From positions 1 to 10,589 of the forward strand of contig CAMEOC010000014.1 in NCBI GenBank assembly GCA_945929285.1: a stretch of DNA of 10,589 nt, written 5' to 3'. Shown one piece after another: positions 6,635 through 10,589 of the stretch (the stretch's first letter is position 1; every line of letters starts with the position of its first letter). The notes beneath the pieces were generated by a model. The model was given only the letters and a program-made list of their open reading frames with translations, did no database searches and had not been told where the DNA came from. Position numbers and translations under genes: made by a program. Source of the DNA: an uncultured Mucispirillum sp. (GTDB taxonomy: Bacteria > Chrysiogenota > Deferribacteres > Deferribacterales > Mucispirillaceae).

Positions 6635-7578
6635 CATCTATTTATATTTTATTAGCATTACTTCTTGTAATTATTGTTGTACTTATAAAGTACATAAGAA
6701 TTGTTCCACAATCTGAGCAATTTGTTATTGAAAGATTAGGCAGCTACCATGCCACATGGGGTGTTGGTATTCATATTATGGTTCCATTTATTGACAGAAT
6801 TGTAAACAAAGTTTCTCTAAAAGAGCTTGTTATTAACTTTATGCCACAGCCTGTTATTACAAAAGATAATATTACCATGTCTATTGATACGGTTTTATTT
6901 TACCAGATAACAGATACTTTTGCATATACCTATGGAGTTCATAACCCACTTTTAGCAATTGAAAACCTTGCAACTACTACTTTGCGTAATATAATTGGTG
7001 ATCTAGAGCTTGATGAAACTCTCACATCAAGAGATATAATAAATAATAAAATGAGAGCAAATCTTGATGAAGCTACAAGCCCGTGGGGTATTAAAGTGCT
7101 TCGTGTGGAAGTAAAAAATATTGTACCGCCAAAAGATATTCAAGATACGATGGAAAAACAAATGAGAGCAGAGCGTGAAAGACGTGAGGCTATCTTAAAA
7201 GCAGAAGGTGAAAAAAAATCTGCTATTTTAGTTGCAGAAGGGCAAAAGCAAGCTAAAATATTAGAGGCAGAAGCTGAAAAGCAGGCACAAATATTAGCAG
7301 CTGAAGCTGCAAGAGAAGCAGCTATAAGAACAGCAGAAGGTGAAGCTCAAGCTATTTTAGAAGTGCAGACTGCAACTGCAAAGGGTTTAGAACTTATTAA
7401 TAAAGCAATGCCTTCAGATGCTGCTCTTACATTAAAAGCATTAGAAGCATTTGCTGCTATGGCAAATGGACAGGCTACAAAAATTATCATACCATCAGAT
7501 ATTCAGGGAATTGCAGGGCTAACAACATCAATTGCTGAAATAGCAACAAATAAACAGGGTAAATTTTCAAAAGACTAA
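6631..7578 (+). CDS. qmcA: SPFH/stomatin-like membrane protein (QmcA/paraslipin type)
   Basis: The 315-residue protein has one N-terminal membrane anchor (4-21). An SPFH (band 7) domain follows, from IVPQSEQFVIERLGSY (24-39) through GVGIHIMVPFIDRI (44-57) and NLATTTLRNIIGDLELDE (112-129) to VLRVEVKNIVPPKDIQDTME (156-175). After it comes a long Ala/Glu/Lys coiled coil (about 171-250, repeats of AEGEKKSAILVAEG and ILEAEAEKQAQ), then a C-terminal hydrophobic, Gly/Ala-rich segment. These are features of QmcA/paraslipin proteins, which build large ring- or cage-like oligomers on the membrane and influence membrane proteases and lipid microdomains. It overlaps nfeD by 4 nt and is the last gene of the unit, ending 12 nt before a strong terminator. 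The gene symbol is by family resemblance. Confidence 0.9.
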   Translation: MTSIYILLALLLVIIVVLIKYIRIVPQSEQFVIERLGSYHATWGVGIHIMVPFIDRIVNKVSLKELVINFMPQPVITKDNITMSIDTVLFYQITDTFAYTYGVHNPLLAIENLATTTLRNIIGDLELDETLTSRDIINNKMRANLDEATSPWGIKVLRVEVKNIVPPKDIQDTMEKQMRAERERREAILKAEGEKKSAILVAEGQKQAKILEAEAEKQAQILAAEAAREAAIRTAEGEAQAILEVQTATAKGLELINKAMPSDAALTLKALEAFAAMANGQATKIIIPSDIQGIAGLTTSIAEIATNKQGKFSKD

Positions 7579-7590
7579 ACAAAACATATT

Positions 7591-7620
7591 AAGCCGAATA
7601 TAAATATTCGGCTTTTTTTA
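7591..7620 (+). terminator. Rho-independent terminator after SPFH gene
   Basis: A perfect 10-bp stem AAGCCGAATA (7591-7600) / TATTCGGCTT (7605-7614) with a TAAA loop is followed by a T-run (7613-7619). It closes the ADP-ribosylglycohydrolase-nfeD-SPFH unit. Confidence 0.92.
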
Positions 7621-7701
7621 TATAAAATTAAAGTAACTTAAGAATAATAATCATCGAAAATGGGATACAAATAGTATTTGCAGTAGAATATACTGAAATT
7701 T

Positions 7702-7735
7702 AAAAACAAAAAAGCCTTGGGAAATCAAGGCTTTT
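7702..7735 (-). terminator. Terminator of the tRNA-Arg gene
   Basis: The stem AAAAGCCTTG (7710-7719) / CAAGGCTTTT (7726-7735) has a 6-nt loop. On the minus strand it is followed by TTTTTTGTTTTTAAA, a U-rich tail, and it begins 7 nt past the tRNA 3' end. It faces the 7591-7620 terminator of the convergent unit. Confidence 0.85.
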
Positions 7736-7741
7736 AATTTA

Positions 7742-7815
7742 CGCGCCCAGCAGGAATCGAACCCACAACCTTTTGATCCGTAGTCAAACGCTCTATCCAG
7801 TTGAGCTATGGGCGC
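7742..7815 (-). tRNA. tRNA-Arg, anticodon ACG
   Basis: The minus strand folds into a 74-nt cloverleaf. The acceptor is GCGCCCA/TGGGCGC with discriminator G. The D arm is GCTC...GAGC with the AACTGGAT loop, the anticodon stem is TTTGA/TCAAA around loop CTACGGA (ACG at 34-36, read as ICG), and the TpsiC loop is TTCGATT. The 3' CCA is not encoded (TAAA follows), so it must be added by a nucleotidyltransferase. A small reading frame covering this region on the same strand is a by-product. Confidence 0.95.
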
Positions 7816-7834
7816 ATTTGCAATTGAGAATGTA

Positions 7835-7863
7835 TTTATATATAATAATTTATAATTTTGCAA
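7835..7863 (-). promoter_or_regulatory. Promoter candidate of tRNA-Arg
   Basis: On the minus strand there is TTGCAA (7863-7858), a 17-bp spacer and TATAAA (7840-7835). Transcription would begin about 12 nt before the mature 5' end, which fits a tRNA gene with a short leader. Confidence 0.5.
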
Positions 7864-8023
7864 GTGTTTTTTTACTTTTTTTCATAATTTTTTATAAACT
7901 ACTTATATTTATAGTAAAATTTTATTTGTTTTAATATTTTTGTGGGGAAAATGGTGTTTATTTTAAAAAATCTTTGCAAATATTAAGAATTTAGTTTATT
8001 TTATAAGTAACTTGGAGTAAAGT

Positions 8024-8479
8024 ATGCATGAAAAAGATATTGAAAAGAACAGGGAATATTTTAAAACATTCCTTGCTACCCAAAAGTTAAGGCTTACAAC
8101 TCAACGGCAGATTATATTTGATGAGTTTATGAAATATGATTCGCATATTGATATTGATAAGCTTTATGCTATTACTAAAGAGATAGATTCTAATATTGGG
8201 CTTGCTACAATTTACAGAACTATAAAGCTTTTAATTGAAGCAGGTATAGTGCGGGAAGTGCGTTTTGGTGATGGCAGAAGTTATTATGAAGTGATTATGG
8301 GTAAAATACACCACGACCACCTAATATGTGTGGTATGTGGAAAAAATATAGAATTTAACGACCCAGATTTAGAGGCTATGCAGGAGCAGATTGCAGCTAA
8401 ATATAAATTTAAGCTGACAAACCACTATATGAACCTTTTTGGTGTATGTGAAAAATGCCGCTCTCTTGGTATGGGTTAA
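8024..8479 (+). CDS. fur: Fur family ferric uptake regulator
   Basis: The 151-residue metal-dependent repressor has the Fur layout. A winged-helix domain (about 10-90) includes LRLTTQRQIIFDEF (22-35) and the recognition helix GLATIYRTIKLL (59-70). The hinge leads to the metal-binding domain with KIHHDHLICVVCGKNIEF (94-111): H96, H97, H99 and the CxxC pair C102/C105. Then come D115/E117, the Fur-like EQIAAKYKFKLTNH ending at H134, and a second CxxC (C142/C145). Glu rather than Asp at E117 and the close resemblance to enterobacterial Fur in 117-134 favour Fur over PerR; Zur or Mur activity cannot be excluded by eye. The start has TTGGAG 6 nt upstream. The 208-bp upstream region is very A/T-rich; TTGCAA (7974-7979), 17 bp, TATTTT (7997-8002) is a weak promoter option, and I see no clear Fur box. 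It is the first gene of a five-gene operon. Confidence 0.93.
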   Translation: MHEKDIEKNREYFKTFLATQKLRLTTQRQIIFDEFMKYDSHIDIDKLYAITKEIDSNIGLATIYRTIKLLIEAGIVREVRFGDGRSYYEVIMGKIHHDHLICVVCGKNIEFNDPDLEAMQEQIAAKYKFKLTNHYMNLFGVCEKCRSLGMG

Positions 8480-8494
8480 GTATTGGAGTATTTA

Positions 8495-9067
8495 ATGAAA
8501 AAGTTATTAATTTTATTTACAGCTTTAATTATGGCTGTAACTTACAGCACAAGCTTTGCTCAAAGCAACCCAAAAGTATTAATTGATACTTCCATGGGCC
8601 AAATAGAAGCAGAACTATATCAAAAACAAGCACCTATTACTGTGCAGAATTTTTTAGCTTATGTTAATAATAAATTTTATGACGGACTTGTTTTTCACCG
8701 TGTTATTGATGGTTTTATGATTCAAGGCGGTGGCATGAATGCTGAATTAAAAGAAAAAGCTACATTAAACCCTATAAAAATTGAAAGTGATAACGGCCTT
8801 AAAAACACTAGAGGCACTTTAGCAATGGCTAGAACTCAAGTGCCAGATTCTGCTACAAGCCAGTTTTTTATAAACCTGGTGGATAACCCATTTTTAGATT
8901 ATAAAGCACCTACTGTGGCAGGCTACGGCTATGCTGTATTTGGTAAAGTTACTAAAGGAATGGATGTGGTTGATAAAATAGCAAAAGTAAAAACAGGCAG
9001 CAAAGGGTTCCATGAAAATGTGCCTTTAACACCTGTTGTAATAAAAAGCATAAAGGTAATAAAATAA
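8495..9067 (+). CDS. ppiA: Periplasmic cyclophilin-type peptidyl-prolyl isomerase
   Basis: The start is ATG 8495 with GGAG at 8485-8488; a TTG at 8483 would put that site inside the gene. The 190-residue product begins with a Sec signal peptide: KK, a hydrophobic core LLILFTALIMAV, and a likely cleavage after SFA (22). The mature part is one cyclophilin domain with FHRVIDGFMIQGGG (67-80; R69, F74, M75, Q77), RGTLAMART (106-114), DSATSQFFINLVD (118-130; Q123, F124) and GYAVFGKVTKGMDVVDKI (145-162). It should catalyse cis-trans proline isomerisation in the periplasm, assisting folding of exported proteins. It follows fur by 15 nt and overlaps the next gene by one base (TAATG). Its domain is about two-thirds identical by eye to the next protein, pointing to duplication. 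The symbol reflects the periplasmic type. Confidence 0.92.
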   Translation: MKKLLILFTALIMAVTYSTSFAQSNPKVLIDTSMGQIEAELYQKQAPITVQNFLAYVNNKFYDGLVFHRVIDGFMIQGGGMNAELKEKATLNPIKIESDNGLKNTRGTLAMARTQVPDSATSQFFINLVDNPFLDYKAPTVAGYGYAVFGKVTKGMDVVDKIAKVKTGSKGFHENVPLTPVVIKSIKVIK

Positions 9068-9705
9068 TGGCAGAAGAAAAAGATACTACTAAAAAAACAG
9101 CAGGCAAAAAAACTACTGCAAAAAAAAGCACTGCTAAAAAAACAACTGAAAAAAAAGAAAAAACACCAAAAGCTAAAACTGCTAAATCACCTAAAAAAGC
9201 AGGAAGCAATATTAACATACTTATGAAAACAAATATTGGTGAAATAGAGCTGGAATTATACCCAGATAAAGCACCGATTACTGTTGAAAACTTTGTTTCA
9301 TATATTAATGATAAATTTTTTGACGGCCTTGTTTTCCACCGTGTTATTGACGGCTTTATGATTCAAGGTGGTGGGTTTGATGACAGCCTGCACCAAAAAG
9401 AAACTAAAGCACCAATTAAAATAGAAAGTGATAACGGCCTTAAAAATGACCGTGGCACCATTGCTATGGCTCGCACCAACGACCCAAACTCTGCCACAAG
9501 CCAGTTTTTCATAAACCTAGTGGATAACGACTTTTTAGGCTTTGAATCTGCCACTATGGCAGGATACGGCTATGCTGTATTTGGTAAAGTTACAAAAGGT
9601 ATGGATTTGGTTGATAAAATAGGCACTGTTCCAACAGGCTCAATAGGCTATATGCAGGATGTGCCAAAATATTTAATACAAATTGAAACAATCACTTTAT
9701 TATAA
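9067..9705 (+). CDS. Cyclophilin with histone-H1-like Lys-rich N-terminal tail
   Basis: The 212-residue protein has no signal peptide. Residues 1-47 are a Lys/Thr/Ala/Ser-rich tail with a five-residue rhythm (KKTTA, KKSTA, KKTTE, KKEKT at 14-33, then AKSPKKAG), similar to bacterial histone-H1-like and AlgP-type tails. Residues 50-212 are a complete cyclophilin domain with FHRVIDGFMIQGGG (90-103; R92, F97, Q100), RGTIAMART, NSATSQFFINLVD and GYAVFGKVTKGMDLVDKI. It is presumably the cytoplasmic counterpart of the preceding periplasmic isomerase; the tail probably binds nucleic acid or ribosomes (inferred). Its ATG overlaps the previous stop by one base, so translation is probably coupled. Both the frame and the codon style of the domain match its neighbour, including stretches almost identical at DNA level (for example around 8925-8965 and 9563-9605), indicating a fairly recent duplication or gene conversion. 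Confidence 0.92.
   Translation: MAEEKDTTKKTAGKKTTAKKSTAKKTTEKKEKTPKAKTAKSPKKAGSNINILMKTNIGEIELELYPDKAPITVENFVSYINDKFFDGLVFHRVIDGFMIQGGGFDDSLHQKETKAPIKIESDNGLKNDRGTIAMARTNDPNSATSQFFINLVDNDFLGFESATMAGYGYAVFGKVTKGMDLVDKIGTVPTGSIGYMQDVPKYLIQIETITLL
9106..9165 (+). repeat. Degenerate 15-nt coding repeats, A-rich
   Basis: Four units of about 15 nt (AAAAAAACTACTGCA-like) encode the KKTTA/KKSTA/KKTTE/KKEKT series in the tail of the second cyclophilin. Poly-A runs of 7-8 bases, such as 9120-9127, make the stretch prone to slippage and unit gain or loss. Confidence 0.7.
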
Positions 9706-9716
9706 AATGGTGGTAA

Positions 9717-10292
9717 ATGATAAGCAATAATAATAGTAATGGAAATAATAACCAGTCTGCAATAAAATCTCACCTGCGTCCACTGCCAGATGGCTCTTAT
9801 GAAATATCTAAAAGTGAAGCAAAGGTGTTTTACTATGTGGCTGCTGCCTTTGGTTTTGCACTGGCTTCCCTATATATGCTAAAGGGGGGCTATAAAATTA
9901 TAGGCAATATTTTTCTCATAACTTTTGCAGTTGCTTCTGCCATTGCTTTAAAAATGGTGCTGTTTAAAAAAACTGTGCTTACTATAAATGATAAATTTAT
10001 TATTATAAAAAGCATAATAGGCACTTCTGAGCAGGTTTTATGGGATGATATTATTGAATTTACAGAAGTAAGAGATAATAGAAACTACTACATAGCAGTA
10101 ATGGTAAAAGACCCTGAAACCCTGCTTGAGCTGCAGCAAAATAAACTTGCTTATAAAATAATGCGTCACCATATAAAGCTTTATGGCACACCGTATTTAA
10201 TACAAACTGATACTTTAAATGCCCATAGGAAAGAAATACTTGGGCTTTTAAAACAGTTTCATACAGAATATTTAGAACATGGTGTGCTTTAA
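9717..10292 (+). CDS. Small membrane protein, STM3941-like
   Basis: This is a 191-residue protein of unknown function. It opens with an Asn/Ser-rich tail (1-14) and a short soluble segment, then two hydrophobic spans (about 37-54 and 61-82). A cytoplasmic beta-rich domain follows, with LTINDKFIIIKS (88-99), VLWDDIIEF (107-115) and YYIAVMVKDPETLL (124-137), and a helical end. This order of two helices, a 'bright PH-like' beta domain with W-(D/E)-D-I, and a 'K-P/D-P' segment resembles the STM3941 family of uncharacterised inner-membrane proteins; that assignment is by eye. The ATG has only a weak GGTGG site, 11 nt after the second cyclophilin stop. Its stop overlaps the next start (TAATG), and the next protein looks like a paralogue. 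Confidence 0.8.
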   Translation: MISNNNSNGNNNQSAIKSHLRPLPDGSYEISKSEAKVFYYVAAAFGFALASLYMLKGGYKIIGNIFLITFAVASAIALKMVLFKKTVLTINDKFIIIKSIIGTSEQVLWDDIIEFTEVRDNRNYYIAVMVKDPETLLELQQNKLAYKIMRHHIKLYGTPYLIQTDTLNAHRKEILGLLKQFHTEYLEHGVL

Positions 10293-10589
10293 TGAAAAAT
10301 ATTAAAATACACCTTTCCCCTTTTAAATTGCTTTTATATATTGCAGGCTCTGCATTTTTTGCCTTTGGGTTTTTATCTTCCATATACCATGGGCAGTTTC
10401 AAGATAACTTATTAATAAATATATTATTTATATGCGGATTTCTGCTGTTTTTTATGCTGCTTGTTTTATTTGTAGCCATGTTTTACAAATTTTCTCACCC
10501 TGTAATTATTTTTGATGATATGGGCTTTACAGCATATAATAAAGTAACTAAAAACCCAAAATATTTTATACCAAAAGAATTACTTTTAG
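10292..10589 (+). CDS. Second STM3941-like membrane protein, 3' end cut
   Basis: The frame opens with ATG at 10292, sharing one base with the stop of the preceding gene, and stays open for 99 codons to the window edge. Residues 1-10 are MKNIKIHLSP. Two hydrophobic spans follow (about 11-31 and 41-65, with GSAFFAFGFL and LLFFMLLVLFVAMF), then the start of a beta domain, HPVIIFDDMGFTAYNKVTK. The layout matches the upstream gene and the STM3941 family ('KxxLLxxxGSxxFxxxG', 'IxxDxxGF'), so the pair looks like a tandem duplication, although sequence identity is low. Function is unknown; the rest of the gene is outside the window. Confidence 0.75.
   Translation, partial: MKNIKIHLSPFKLLLYIAGSAFFAFGFLSSIYHGQFQDNLLINILFICGFLLFFMLLVLFVAMFYKFSHPVIIFDDMGFTAYNKVTKNPKYFIPKELLL

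Noticed and set aside
7742..7815. tRNA-Arg as an integration site for the defence block
   Set aside because: I found no integrase gene and no repeated copy of the tRNA 3' end in the window, and the block lies beyond an intervening operon.
7651..7863. Minus-strand 70-codon frame
   Set aside because: It reads through the tRNA-Arg gene and its terminator; not a protein gene.
8952..9218. Minus-strand frame rich in Phe/Leu/Val resembling a membrane protein
   Set aside because: It is the complement of the Lys/Ala/Thr-rich tail codons of the second cyclophilin, which gives hydrophobic residues by necessity.
10060..10383. Minus-strand 107-codon frame
   Set aside because: Antisense to the two STM3941-like genes, which show coherent membrane-protein layouts and a TAATG junction.

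Overview
This is an AT-rich window in the range of low-GC host-associated Gram-negative bacteria. A periplasm-directed cyclophilin with a Sec signal peptide, a classical Fur protein, and A+T-rich sigma70-like promoters and terminators support a Gram-negative host. Overall style makes me lean towards Deferribacterota (Mucispirillum-like), but nothing in the window proves the taxon. Both ends are cut inside genes.

Left part (1-5216, minus strand): a genome-defence-type block. In transcription order it holds a small basic protein of unknown function (5216-4887), a McrB-like AAA+ motor with an N-terminal PUA/EVE-like region (4758-2974), an McrC-like PD-(D/E)xK nuclease (2962-1952), a terminator hairpin (about 1881-1931), and a separately transcribed protein with two AAA+ modules (1767 to beyond position 1). 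McrB and McrC together form a nucleotide-driven restriction complex, usually aimed at modified DNA.

The main unexplained signal is a 17-bp palindromic element, core CGACA-N5-TGTCG. It occurs three times, only between genes: at 1807-1823 upstream of the tandem-AAA gene, at 4849-4865 upstream of mcrB, and at 5266-5282 between the small basic gene and the divergent ADP-ribosylglycohydrolase gene. It looks like the operator of one regulator, not encoded in the window, that ties these units into a local regulon.

Middle (5352-7620, plus strand): a DraG-type ADP-ribosylglycohydrolase, then nfeD and a QmcA/paraslipin-type SPFH gene overlapping by ATGA. The unit ends at a strong hairpin terminator (7591-7620). 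A tRNA-Arg(ACG) gene lies on the minus strand (7815-7742) with its own promoter candidate and terminator.

Right part (8024-10589, plus strand): a tight operon of fur, a periplasmic cyclophilin, a second cyclophilin carrying a histone-H1-like Lys/Thr/Ala tail instead of a signal peptide, and two consecutive small membrane proteins resembling the STM3941 family, the last cut by the window edge. Gaps are 15 nt or less, and two junctions are 1-nt TAATG overlaps. No insertion sequence, CRISPR array, rRNA gene or attachment site was seen.
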